This document shows positions 1 to 6,504 of a stretch of DNA of 12,920 nt, in pieces (positions within the stretch are counted from its first letter, which is position 1; each line of letters opens with the position of its first letter). Under the pieces are notes generated by a model. The model was not told the DNA's origin. It saw only the letters and a program-made list of their open reading frames with translations, and searched no databases. The stretch is from JBDTMC01 sp039934475 (GTDB lineage Bacteria > Acidobacteriota > Terriglobia > Bryobacterales > Bryobacteraceae), in contig JBDTMC010000204.1 of assembly GCA_039934475.1 (NCBI GenBank), positions 1-12,920 on the forward strand, given 5' to 3'. A program made the position numbers and the translations under genes.

Positions 1-6
1 GATGCC

Positions 7-87
7 ATGCGATCGATACTGCTGTATTTTCTTGGAATACCGATTCCGATTATTATTTTGATTGCTTTGTTTACTCATCACGCGTAG
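7..87 (+). CDS. Possible 26-aa hydrophobic membrane miniprotein
   Basis: An ATG-to-TAG frame of 26 codons encodes a peptide that is almost wholly hydrophobic. A short start (Met-Arg-Ser) leads into one transmembrane segment carrying a Gly-Ile-Pro-Ile-Pro turn, and it ends in Thr-His-His-Ala. One positive charge before the membrane segment and two histidines after it suggest a single-pass inner-membrane peptide. From memory, very short hypothetical proteins with a similar IPIP-containing helix are widespread in bacteria, but I cannot name a family or a function. The frame is also open to base 1, so this could be the C-terminal end of a longer protein, and any ribosome binding site lies outside the window. 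The base composition is AT-richer than the DNA that follows. Confidence 0.4.
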   Translation: MRSILLYFLGIPIPIIILIALFTHHA

Positions 88-122
88 GGAAGAGGCCGGT
101 CCCTTACGGTCGCGGCTCGGTG

Positions 123-162
123 TGATGCGATACGTGGGTGCTTGATGCGATAGGCGGGTGGG
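123..162. repeat. Two imperfect 20-bp tandem repeats
   Basis: Two adjacent 20-bp units both begin TGATGCGATA and continue with G-rich GTGGGTG/GGGTGGG variants. A further GCGGGTGGG copy of the tail follows near 176-184. The stretch 88-195 holds no convincing gene. The repeat lies downstream of the minus-strand membrane gene and of the plus-strand miniprotein, so it is plain intergenic DNA between converging genes. No function is evident. Confidence 0.45.
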
Positions 163-195
163 TGAGCTACTACAAGCGGGTGGGTTAGGTGCTGA

Positions 196-414
196 TCAGG
201 GGGTGGGGTCGTCTTTCGCGGGGGGCTTCCAGACGGATTCGGGGATTTGGGATTTGGCCCAGTCTACGAGGCGTTTGATGGGGGGACAGTAGTCGCCGAG
301 GATGATGAGGCCGGGGATCAGGAAGACCCAGCCGGGCATTACCGGTAGGATGAGGCCCACGATTCCGAGGATGACGAGGCCTATGCCGCCGGCGATGCGT
401 AGGGTGTGGCGCAC
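196..414 (-). CDS. Small PGPGW-type two-helix membrane protein
   Basis: The 72-aa protein has two hydrophobic segments (about residues 7-24 and 28-41) joined by a turn reading LPVMPGWVFLIPG. An amphipathic, positively charged tail follows (CPPIKRLVDWAK). The proline/glycine/tryptophan turn between two helices resembles the PGPGW family of putative transmembrane proteins (PF09656), and more loosely the YbaN/DUF454 group. The biochemical role of these is unknown. The start used is GTG; a purine-rich AAGAAGAG lies about 11 nt upstream of it and can serve as a weak ribosome binding site. The gene diverges from the amylase-family gene across 61 nt. Location is presumably the inner membrane. Family assignment is by motif only. 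Confidence 0.6.
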   Translation of the reverse strand: MRHTLRIAGGIGLVILGIVGLILPVMPGWVFLIPGLIILGDYCPPIKRLVDWAKSQIPESVWKPPAKDDPTP

Positions 415-435
415 TGTGGGAAGGGCTCTTCTTCA

Positions 436-441
436 ATTGTA
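436..441 (-). promoter_or_regulatory. Putative -10 box of the PGPGW-type gene
   Basis: On the minus strand the sequence reads TACAAT, one base from the sigma70 -10 consensus, 21 nt upstream of the GTG start. I see no good -35 hexamer 16-18 nt further upstream, so this is a weak prediction. Confidence 0.3.
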
Positions 442-464
442 AAACACGGTGCAGCGAGACGTCG

Positions 465-470
465 TATTGT
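465..470 (+). promoter_or_regulatory. Putative -10 box close to the amylase-family start codon
   Basis: TATTGT ends 5 nt before the ATG at 476, so a transcript starting the usual 6-8 nt downstream would begin at or next to the start codon. AAGGG directly abuts the ATG and is too close to act as a normal ribosome binding site. No clear -35 box is visible at standard spacing. Leaderless initiation is an inference. Confidence 0.25.
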
Positions 471-475
471 AAGGG

Positions 476-2347
476 ATGGCTGAAACTTCGCTGCGCGATC
501 TTGCCATAAGTGAGCTTGTGGCCAACCGGCAATTCTTTGCTTCGCCGACTCATTGGGAAGACGAAGTTGTGTATTTTCTGATGTTGGACCGGTTCTCCGA
601 TGGGACGGAGTCGGGCTTTCTAGGGAATGATGGCAATGTCGTCACTTCGGGGGTAACAGCTCCATTCCTAGCGAGTGATGACGGGAACGCCATCCAGACC
701 GAGTCGGACGCCGCCATCTGGCGGGAGGCGGGCGTCACATTTTGCGGCGGTACGGTAAGCGGAGTGGAGAGTAAGTTAGGGTACCTGAAGCGTCTGGGCG
801 TGACGGTGCTGTGGATCAGTCCCCTGTTCAAACAGGTGGATGCCGACAACTCCTACCACGGCTACGGGATTCAGCATTTCCTGGACGTGGACCGGCACTT
901 CGGGACACGGGCTGACTTGCAGCAGTTGGTAATAACGGCCCATTCGATGGGCATCCGCGTAATTCTCGACATCATACTCAATCATTCGGGTGATGTTTTC
1001 CGCTATCAACAGGACAATCCTTCTTGGAACGGGAGTCCGTTTCCGGTGAAGGGGTTTCGGGATGCGCAAGGCAACCCGACATTGCCCTTTGCGCCAGTGG
1101 ACACCACCATAAATCCGAAAGCTACGCCGGACGGAGCGATCTGGCCGTCGGAGTTTCAAAGTGCCGACACGTTTACGCGCCAAGGGCACATCAATAATTT
1201 CGATTTCTTCCCGGAATATGCCGATGGAGATTTTTTTGGTTTAAAGGATCTGCATCACGGCGAGCGGACATTGGTGGACGGCGTGGATCAGATCGACGTG
1301 TACGGGCCGTCGGCGACTTTGAAGAACCTATGCGAGGTATATAAGTTCTGGATCGCGTTCGCGGATGTGGATGGATTCCGGCTGGACACGGTGAAGCACA
1401 TGGATCCGGGGGCGGCGCGCTATTTCACTTCGTCGATCCACGAGTTTTCCGAGTCGATCGGGAAAGAGAATTTCTACATCATCGGCGAGATAACGGGCGG
1501 CCGGGAGTTTGCGTTTGACCGGTTGGAAGTTACGGGTCTGGACGCCGCTCTTGGGATTTCGGATGAACGGGCGAAACTGACAGGCGTGGTGAAAGGCGAA
1601 GTGAATCCTGCCGATTACTTCGATGTCTTCCGCAACTCGATTCTGGTGCGGAAAGATTCGCACGTTTGGTTTCGAAACAAAGTGGTGACGTCGGTGGACG
1701 ATCACGATCACGTCGATCAAGGTGGACAGAAGCATCGTTTCAGCGCCGGAGGCTTCGGGAATCGGACGCTGGCGGCGTGTGCGATGAACGCGACGACGAT
1801 GGGAATCCTGTGCCTGTATTACGGGACGGAACAGTTGTTCGATGGCGAGGGAGGCGGGGACTCGGCGGACCGGTACATCCGCGAATCGATGTTCGGCGGG
1901 AAGTTTGGGGCTTTTCGTTCACGGGGCCGGCACTTCTTCGTGGAGACCAGTGGCATCTACCAGGAACTGGCGAAGATCCACAGGCTACGGGCGAGGCAAC
2001 TGCCTCTGCGGCGCGGGCGGCAGTTTCTACGACAGATTTCGGGGGATGGGCAGAATTTTGGATTCCCGGCGCAGATTGGCGGGGCTCCGATGAGGTCGAT
2101 TGTGGCGTGGTCGCGTATTTTCAATGAGCAGGAGTTGTTGTGCGCGATCAATACGGACGCCGACTTGGAGACGAGTTCGTTTGTAACCATCGACAATGAC
2201 CTGAACACCGGCGGCGGGGTGTTGACCTGCTTATACTCTTCGAGAGCGGCGGACATCGGGCAGGCAGTGACTGTGGAATTGCGCAATGGCAGGGCTGTCT
2301 TTTTGCGGGTTCCGGCGGCGGGATTTGTGGTGTATGGGAAGGGTTAG
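476..2347 (+). CDS. GH13 alpha-amylase-family glycoside hydrolase or transglycosylase
   Basis: This 623-aa protein has the four conserved regions of glycoside hydrolase family 13 in order. Region I is DIILNH (Asp165, Asn169, His170). Region II is GFRLDTVKH (Arg302, nucleophile Asp304, Lys307, His308). Region III contains the acid/base Glu338 (IIGEI). Region IV is SVDDHD (His410, Asp411). The catalytic triad is complete, so it should act on alpha-glucosidic bonds by a retaining mechanism. Upstream are the usual barrel strands (GVTVLWISPLF at about 108-118) and YHGYGIQHF; LYYGTEQ follows region IV. There is no signal peptide, so it is predicted cytoplasmic. The C-terminal roughly 120 residues fit the small beta domain of the family. 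Region IV has Asp where many members have Asn before HD. The exact specificity (amylase, CGTase-like or sucrose-type) cannot be told, and no sugar transporter or glycogen gene lies nearby. Confidence 0.9.
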   Translation: MAETSLRDLAISELVANRQFFASPTHWEDEVVYFLMLDRFSDGTESGFLGNDGNVVTSGVTAPFLASDDGNAIQTESDAAIWREAGVTFCGGTVSGVESKLGYLKRLGVTVLWISPLFKQVDADNSYHGYGIQHFLDVDRHFGTRADLQQLVITAHSMGIRVILDIILNHSGDVFRYQQDNPSWNGSPFPVKGFRDAQGNPTLPFAPVDTTINPKATPDGAIWPSEFQSADTFTRQGHINNFDFFPEYADGDFFGLKDLHHGERTLVDGVDQIDVYGPSATLKNLCEVYKFWIAFADVDGFRLDTVKHMDPGAARYFTSSIHEFSESIGKENFYIIGEITGGREFAFDRLEVTGLDAALGISDERAKLTGVVKGEVNPADYFDVFRNSILVRKDSHVWFRNKVVTSVDDHDHVDQGGQKHRFSAGGFGNRTLAACAMNATTMGILCLYYGTEQLFDGEGGGDSADRYIRESMFGGKFGAFRSRGRHFFVETSGIYQELAKIHRLRARQLPLRRGRQFLRQISGDGQNFGFPAQIGGAPMRSIVAWSRIFNEQELLCAINTDADLETSSFVTIDNDLNTGGGVLTCLYSSRAADIGQAVTVELRNGRAVFLRVPAAGFVVYGKG

Positions 2348-2367
2348 GGGGGTGTGGAAGGAAAGAG

Positions 2368-2384
2368 TATTCGGCCGCCGAATA
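2368..2384. repeat. Perfect 7-bp inverted repeat after the amylase-family gene
   Basis: TATTCGG and CCGAATA flank a 3-nt loop (CCG), beginning 20 nt after the amylase-family stop codon. It could be a stem at the 3' end of that transcript. No T-run follows on the plus strand, so it is not a textbook intrinsic terminator; on the minus strand a CTCTTTCC follows. The rest of 2348-2486 shows nothing I can name. Confidence 0.4.
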
Positions 2385-2488
2385 ACACACAGAGTGCGCC
2401 GGGATAAACCGGCATGGAACAGGGAATGAAAGAGTCCTATAGGAAAGGAATAGCGAACCTTGGGGCACGCTGGCGCGTACTGAGTGCC

Positions 2489-2496
2489 AGAAGGAG
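2489..2496 (+). promoter_or_regulatory. Strong Shine-Dalgarno site for the small exported protein
   Basis: AGAAGGAG lies 6 nt before the ATG at 2503 and fixes that start. It sits largely within the loop of a small inverted repeat (CCAGA at 2487-2491 and TCTGG at 2498-2502), so the ribosome binding site would be displayed rather than hidden if the stem forms. Confidence 0.65.
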
Positions 2497-2502
2497 ATCT
2501 GG

Positions 2503-2856
2503 ATGATAAGACTGCTGATGGTTCTGACGATGGCGGCCCTTGGATTGACTGGGGCGGATGTGACGGGGAAGTGGAGCGGCACGCTAAGCGTGGCCGGCGA
2601 GAGCGAGAAGAAGCCGGCATTCCTAGTGCTGAAACAAGAAGGCACGAAGATCACGGGGACGGCGGGACCAAGAGAGAGTGAGCAATTTCCCGTTGAGGAC
2701 GGCACGGTGGAAAATGGCCACGTGACGTTTCGGGTTCCTGAGCATTCGATGAAGTTCGATCTGGTGCAGGACGGCGAGGAGTTGAAGGGCGGCATCACGC
2801 GCGATCAAGGTGGCGAGAAGCAGGCGGCCGCGATTGTGGTGAAACGGGAGAAGTAA
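2503..2856 (+). CDS. Small exported protein of unknown function
   Basis: The 117-aa product starts with a Sec-type signal peptide: Arg3, then a hydrophobic core to about residue 17, with probable cleavage after the Ala of LTGA. The mature part, about 99 residues, is rich in short alternating hydrophobic/polar runs: GKWSGTLSV, PAFLVLKQEGTKITGTAG, VENGHVTFRV, MKFDLVQDGEELKGGI. This is the pattern of a small beta-sandwich or lipocalin-like barrel in which each pair of strands is joined by a glycine turn. I know similar small secreted proteins from Acidobacteriota and Planctomycetes, but no assigned function. A strong ribosome binding site supports the start. It is followed after 45 nt by another exported protein on the same strand, so the two may be co-transcribed. 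Confidence 0.75.
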   Translation: MIRLLMVLTMAALGLTGADVTGKWSGTLSVAGESEKKPAFLVLKQEGTKITGTAGPRESEQFPVEDGTVENGHVTFRVPEHSMKFDLVQDGEELKGGITRDQGGEKQAAAIVVKREK

Positions 2857-2901
2857 GTGTCTCTTTACATGCGGCGTTGAGCTTTCGCGCGACAATGGTG
2901 T

Positions 2902-4182
2902 GTGATCCGGAGCGTAGTTTTCTTGTTGCTGGTGGGGGCGGCGTGGGGGCGAGCGGATGCTTTGGATCCGAGCTTCGCGAAGATCCCGTTCGAGCGATGG
3001 CTGAGCGAACGGGAGAGTTCCAATATCCGGTGGACAGCGGGGGTTTCGCGGCCCGAGCTTTCATTTCATCTGCGCTTGGCGGCGAAGGTGGAAGTGAAGG
3101 TGGATGGGCGAGACCTGGAGGCGCGGCGAGGCGATGGGCGGTTGGTGTTTCTGCTTCAAATCACAGGCAGCGACGGCGCGCGGTATCAGGATCACGGGAG
3201 TATTGAACTGGCCCGGCTGGACGAAAAGATCAAGTCGGCTAATCTGGAATACGCGCAGAGCGCGTTCGTAATTCCGGGCGAGTACAAACTGGCAGTGGCC
3301 CTTCTGGATACAGGAACGGGCGAGCATAGTGTGCGGCAGTCGGAGTTCCGTGTGGCGCCGCCGCAGCGTGATCCACTGCCGGGCGCGTGGCGGGATCTGC
3401 CGGCGGTAGAGTTCATTCCCACTGATGAGCCTCCCGAGGGTTGGTATCTGCCGCGGGCGCAGGGCAGGCTGCGATGGACGGCTCCGGAGGCGCGGCCGGC
3501 GCGCGTGAATGTGATTCTGAATGTGGCCCTATCGGAGGCTGATCCGTGGTCGCGGCGGAGTCAGAGTAGCGGGTTGGCGGCGCTGCTGCCGGCTTTGAAG
3601 GCGATTGCGCATGCGGGGTCTCACGGAGTAGTAGAGCACGTTGAAGTTTTGGATTTGGCGCGGCGGCGTGCCACCTTCCAGCAAGAGAAGGTGGAGGAAC
3701 TCGATTGGCCTCGTCTGAAGGCGGCGCTGGGGGATGCGAATCCGGCGGCGATCGATATTCAATCGCTTTCGGAGCGTCACCATTCGGCGCAGTATTTGGT
3801 TTCCACCGTGCGGCGCGTGATGCGGGCGTCGGAAGAATCATGCGTGGTGGTGGTGCTGACACCGCCGGTGGCGTTCGAGACGGGCGAAGACCTTTCTCCT
3901 GTTTCCTTGGAGGCGCTGCCGAACTGCCGGGTGATCTATATCCGCTACCGGGGACCACCGCGGCTGCCTGTTTTCCCTTTGGATCCGATGGTGGGAGGGC
4001 GACGGCGCGGGATGCGAAACGGGCCGATGACGCGAGAGGAGCCGCGCCACTATATCTCCGACCAGTTAGCGAACACGCTGAAGCCGTTGAACCCGAAAGT
4101 GTTCGATGTGGAGTCCCCGGAAGAGATGGCGCGCGCGATGGCCGAGGTCCAGAAGGCGATTTTGCGGTCTACGGCACAGTGA
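2902..4182 (+). CDS. Exported protein of unknown function, with a C-terminal alpha/beta (VWA-like?) region
   Basis: The 426-aa protein starts at GTG and opens with a signal peptide (IRSVVFLLLVGAAWG, cleavage near residue 20, ADA). Residues about 50-155 form a region of beta-strand character (FHLRLAAKVEVKVDG, RLVFLLQITGSDG, YKLAVALLDTG). From about residue 200, hydrophobic strands alternate with helices (VNVILNVALS, HVEVLDLARR, SCVVVVLTPPVAF, CRVIYIRYRG), which looks like a Rossmann or von Willebrand A-like fold. No MIDAS DxSxS motif is visible, so I would not call it a VWA protein. I see no good Shine-Dalgarno sequence, which suggests dependence on the upstream gene 45 nt away. Its 3' end overlaps the converging SRPBCC gene by 14 nt. 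No enzyme motif is recognisable, so the function is unknown. Confidence 0.7.
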   Translation: MIRSVVFLLLVGAAWGRADALDPSFAKIPFERWLSERESSNIRWTAGVSRPELSFHLRLAAKVEVKVDGRDLEARRGDGRLVFLLQITGSDGARYQDHGSIELARLDEKIKSANLEYAQSAFVIPGEYKLAVALLDTGTGEHSVRQSEFRVAPPQRDPLPGAWRDLPAVEFIPTDEPPEGWYLPRAQGRLRWTAPEARPARVNVILNVALSEADPWSRRSQSSGLAALLPALKAIAHAGSHGVVEHVEVLDLARRRATFQQEKVEELDWPRLKAALGDANPAAIDIQSLSERHHSAQYLVSTVRRVMRASEESCVVVVLTPPVAFETGEDLSPVSLEALPNCRVIYIRYRGPPRLPVFPLDPMVGGRRRGMRNGPMTREEPRHYISDQLANTLKPLNPKVFDVESPEEMARAMAEVQKAILRSTAQ

Positions 4183-4660
4183 CCGGCCAGAGGGCAGCCA
4201 TTTTATCGAGGCATTGAGTAAGACCGAGTTCGGCGAGCGGGAACATCTGGCCGACGATCCAATCGAATTGGGTAACCGTGAGCTCGGTTTGGGTGGGGGA
4301 GAGCGCTTTGAATGTTACTACGCAGCGCTGGTCCCTGGGGAAGTCAGGGGGAAGACCTACCGCCAGCGGGTCGAGGGAGATACCGTCCTTCGTCGATAAG
4401 TTCTGGATGAATTCGATGCTTTCGTGGGGAACGATGCGGGTGTAAGCCCAGGAGTTATACATGTCCTGGCCGCCCATTGACTGCGGTGAGCGCATACAGA
4501 CAATGGAGAGGCCGCCCACGCGGACGTCCATCGCGGCGCTGGGGCAGGTAAAGCAGTTGGGCCCCCACCATTGCATGACTGCTGCCGGGTTAGTCCAAGC
4601 AGCCCAAACGGCTTCGAGGGGGGCGTTGTAAGTGCGGGTTACTACTAAGTCTTTTGTCAT
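4169..4660 (-). CDS. SRPBCC/AHSA1 (START-like) domain protein, first module
   Basis: This 163-aa protein is a single SRPBCC-superfamily domain of the AHSA1 type. Its N-terminus reads TRTYNAPLEAVWAAWTNPAAVMQWWGP and is followed by MDVRVGG. Its C-terminal part, FKALSPTQTELTVTQFDW and a closing helix, is typical of the group. These proteins form a helix-grip fold with a deep hydrophobic pocket and bind lipids or other small apolar ligands; the ligand here is unknown. It is cytosolic. It is the last of three minus-strand genes, and its ATG overlaps the stop of the membrane gene by 4 nt (ATGA), so translation is probably coupled. Its partner regulator is the ArsR-type protein at the head of the operon. 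The 3' end overlaps the converging plus-strand gene by 14 nt. Confidence 0.88.
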   Translation of the reverse strand: MTKDLVVTRTYNAPLEAVWAAWTNPAAVMQWWGPNCFTCPSAAMDVRVGGLSIVCMRSPQSMGGQDMYNSWAYTRIVPHESIEFIQNLSTKDGISLDPLAVGLPPDFPRDQRCVVTFKALSPTQTELTVTQFDWIVGQMFPLAELGLTQCLDKMAALWPVTVP

Positions 4661-5046
4661 TGACGACTTCCTTTCAGTTTGCCTCCGAGCCAGGCTCCAG
4701 GGAGGGCCGTGGCGATGAGGGCGAGGGGATACCAGTGAGGACCGTAGGCGGCACCGCCGTTCCAGGTGGCGACGGCGCCCCAGATACTCATGACGAAGCC
4801 GATGATGCCGAGGATGAGAGCATGGGTCATCGGTTTGGCGGGAGCGAGGCTGGCGGCGACATAGCTGCCCGCGATGCCGTAAATGTTTCGATAGAGGAGC
4901 GCGAGGAGCAGGAGATGGCCGGGTGCGGGCTGGTCGAAGGCGGGTAAGATGCCGGCGGCATGGAGGGCGGCATCAGTGGCGATGGCCGGGACAACGGCCG
5001 TGGCCGCGCCGGCGAAGAGAGCAACGAGACTGCGACCCCACCTCAT
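4657..5046 (-). CDS. Four-TM membrane protein in the ArsR-SRPBCC operon
   Basis: The 129-aa protein has about four hydrophobic segments (residues about 6-25, 43-66, 73-95 and 104-124) with short, weakly charged loops and a basic C-terminus (GGKLKGSRQ). It is therefore an inner-membrane protein. I do not recognise the family. Small four-helix proteins of this kind recur next to ArsR-SRPBCC pairs in soil bacteria, and some are annotated as DoxX-like or simply hypothetical; no DoxX motif stands out here. Both ends are locked into the operon: its ATG overlaps the stop of the regulator by 4 nt, and its stop overlaps the ATG of the SRPBCC gene by 4 nt. Equal expression through translational coupling is likely. 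Confidence 0.75.
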   Translation of the reverse strand: MRWGRSLVALFAGAATAVVPAIATDAALHAAGILPAFDQPAPGHLLLLALLYRNIYGIAGSYVAASLAPAKPMTHALILGIIGFVMSIWGAVATWNGGAAYGPHWYPLALIATALPGAWLGGKLKGSRQ

Positions 5047-5387
5047 CGTTTCTTCTCCTGAGCTTTCATTTCGTCGAGCAACGTATCGAGGCGGTGGAAG
5101 CTGGTGCCCCAGAACTGGCGGTAGCCTTCAAGCCACTGATTGGCGTCGGCGAGGGGCTTGGCTTCGAGGCGGCGAGGGCGGCGCTGGGCATCTTTACCGC
5201 GGGAAATGAGGCCGGCGTGTTCGAGGACTTTGAGGTGTTTAGAGATGGCCGGTTGGGTCATGGAGAAGGGCTCGGCGAGTTCGGTGACGGAGGCGTCGCC
5301 GAGGGCGAGGCGGGCGAGGATGGCGCGACGGGTAGGGTCGGCGAGGGCGGCGAAGGTGGCGTCGAGGGTGTAAGAGTGTGGCTGCAT
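5043..5387 (-). CDS. ArsR-family winged-helix regulator, first module
   Basis: The product is 114 aa from the chosen ATG at 5387. It carries the ArsR/SmtB-type winged helix: FAALADPTRRAILARL, then the recognition-helix region TQPAISKHLKVLEHAGLI and the wing SRGKDAQRRPRRLE. It ends in WLEGYRQFWGTSFHRLDTLLDEM, the C-terminal dimer helix usual in SRPBCC-linked members. No cysteine pair or other ArsR metal site is seen, so it is not expected to sense metal ions. An in-frame ATG at 5411 would add eight residues. I prefer 5387 because the predicted transcription start lies at about 5408 and an AGG precedes this ATG. The N-terminus then matches the second module's regulator in length. It is first in a three-gene operon and probably represses itself at the dyad 5404-5419. 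Confidence 0.85.
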   Translation of the reverse strand: MQPHSYTLDATFAALADPTRRAILARLALGDASVTELAEPFSMTQPAISKHLKVLEHAGLISRGKDAQRRPRRLEAKPLADANQWLEGYRQFWGTSFHRLDTLLDEMKAQEKKR

Positions 5388-5403
5388 ATAACCTGATTGT
5401 TCA

Positions 5404-5419
5404 ATAACCATTTGATTAT
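5404..5419 (-). promoter_or_regulatory. Putative operator dyad of the first ArsR module
   Basis: On the minus strand ATAATCA and TGGTTAT flank a 2-nt centre (AA), matching at six of seven positions as an inverted repeat. The dyad begins inside the -10 box and takes in the ATG at 5411. The layout (2-nt centre, right arm TGGTT starting at the T of an ATG) repeats that of the second module's operator. ArsR autorepression at this site is inferred. Confidence 0.45.
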
Positions 5420-5443
5420 ATACGGATACTCGGATGAGGTCAA
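5415..5443 (-). promoter_or_regulatory. Near-consensus sigma70 promoter of the first ArsR operon
   Basis: On the minus strand, TTGACC (5443-5438) and TATAAT (5420-5415) are separated by exactly 17 nt. This is one base short of the full housekeeping consensus. The transcript should begin near 5408. So strong a promoter in front of a regulator fits a system held down by its own repressor. Confidence 0.8.
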
Positions 5444-5522
5444 CCGTCTTTGGGGGCTGGGGCGAGAGAGGGATACTGGCGACGACTCGGACTCACCAAC
5501 TTCGGGGTAGCCGACCAAAGGG

Positions 5523-6200
5523 GTGAAGGGTTATGCCGTAGGATTTCGAGGACTCGTGGGGTTCATCTCAGCCCAATTGCCGCAGAACGAAGTCATCGAA
5601 GATGCCCTGCGCAAGGAAGTGAAACTGATCCCCGAGATCGTCATCCGGGAACTTGTCGCGAACGCTCTCATTCACCAGGACTTCAGTGTTGGCGGGGCGT
5701 CCGTTATGGTGGAGATCTACGGCAACCGGATTGAAATCTCGAACCCGGGCGCCCCTGTCGTGCCGGTGGAGAGGTTTATCGACGGTTACCAGTCCCGCAA
5801 CGAGCGGCTCGCGGCGCTCATGCGGCGCATGGGGATCTGCGAAGAGAAGAGCAGCGGGATTGACCGGGTCATTCACGCCGCCGAAGCGCTCCAACTCCCG
5901 GCTCCGGACTTTCGTGCCGGACATCAGCGCACCATTGTGACGATTGCCGGCCCGAAGGAGTTCGAGGGGATGGACCGGGAAGACCGGGTGCGAGCGTGTT
6001 ACCAGCACTGTGCGCTGAAGTGGGTGATGTCGGAGCGGATGACCAACCAATCGCTTCGAGAACGCTTTCACCTGCCGGAAAGCAAGAGTGCGATAGTCTC
6101 CCAGGTCATCTCTGCCGCGATCGAGACGGGCCTTATAAAGCCTGACGAGAAGGTGGGCGCTTCCCGAAAGTACGCCCGATACCTGCCGTTCTGGGCTTGA
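5523..6200 (+). pseudogene. N-terminally truncated RecG-like/AlbA_2-type ATP-binding protein
   Basis: The open frame gives 225 aa that match the C-terminal half of AlbA_2-type transcriptional regulators (RecG-like, HATPase_c_4 family). It starts GTG AAG GGT, in the middle of the conserved stretch VKGYAVGFRGL. It has a GHKL-type N-box (RELVANALIHQD, Asn47 and His51), NRIEISNPG (68-76), GICEEKSSGIDRV (104-116) and a C-terminal winged helix of about 80 residues ending RYLPFWA. Full-length members are usually around 400 aa and carry an N-terminal AlbA_2 (Schlafen-type) DNA-binding domain, which is missing here. In-frame TAG at 5508 closes the upstream frame. The preceding bases, read one frame away (5450-5520), give LGLTNFGVADQR, which could be a scrap of the missing part joined through a shifted GGGG run. 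Probably non-functional, although a short expressed form cannot be excluded. Confidence 0.65.
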
Positions 6201-6504
6201 ATTCTATTTAAGACATCCCCCGCCCGGACAGGCCGAGATGCCTTAACAGGTTGAAACGGAAGGGCTTGTTTATTTAAGCGTTTGCCCGACAACCGGACCA
6301 ATGGATTGCGCCGGAACGACGAGCCAACGGGAAGTTGGTGCGCGCCCGCGGCGTTGGTCGCTCAACATCCGAGTAGCGACGATACGGACGGTGGCGACGG
6401 TAAACACTGTGCCGTTGGTCGTAAGTTTGGGTACATGGGCGGCAACGCAGGGCGTGCGCAGACTAACATTGCATGCCGTCAATTCATGCTGTATACTGAA
6501 CCAC
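6201..6504. other. 304-bp stretch without a gene between the ATPase remnant and the second ArsR operon
   Basis: This stretch holds the second module's promoter at its right end and otherwise no supported gene. TATTTAAG occurs twice, at 6205-6212 and 6271-6278, and each copy is followed a few bases later by GCCCG and ACA, so there may be a decayed 66-bp direct repeat. CCAAC and GTTGG (6333-6337 and 6343-6347) form a small hairpin. An open frame upstream and in phase with the regulator gene (from 6301) crosses the promoter and is not taken as coding. Confidence 0.5.
6469..6497 (+). promoter_or_regulatory. Sigma70-type promoter of the second ArsR operon
   Basis: TTGCAT (6469-6474) and TATACT (6492-6497) are separated by exactly 17 nt. 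The expected transcription start, 6-8 nt after the -10 box, falls on or next to the ATG at 6505, so the regulator mRNA may be leaderless. The -10 box overlaps the operator dyad. Confidence 0.75.

Noticed and set aside
2148..2798. 216-codon minus-strand frame across the amylase-family end and the small exported gene
   Set aside because: It overlaps two supported genes, is rich in Ser/Pro and shows no domain pattern.
6233..6295. Possible integron attC-like site (GCCTTAAC ... AAGCGTTTGCCC)
   Set aside because: The core does not fit GTTRRRY, the arms pair poorly, and no integrase gene is visible.
6301..6504. 68-codon N-terminal extension of the second ArsR-type regulator
   Set aside because: It spans the -35/-10 promoter and the operator, has no family similarity, and the ATG at 6505 gives the normal length.
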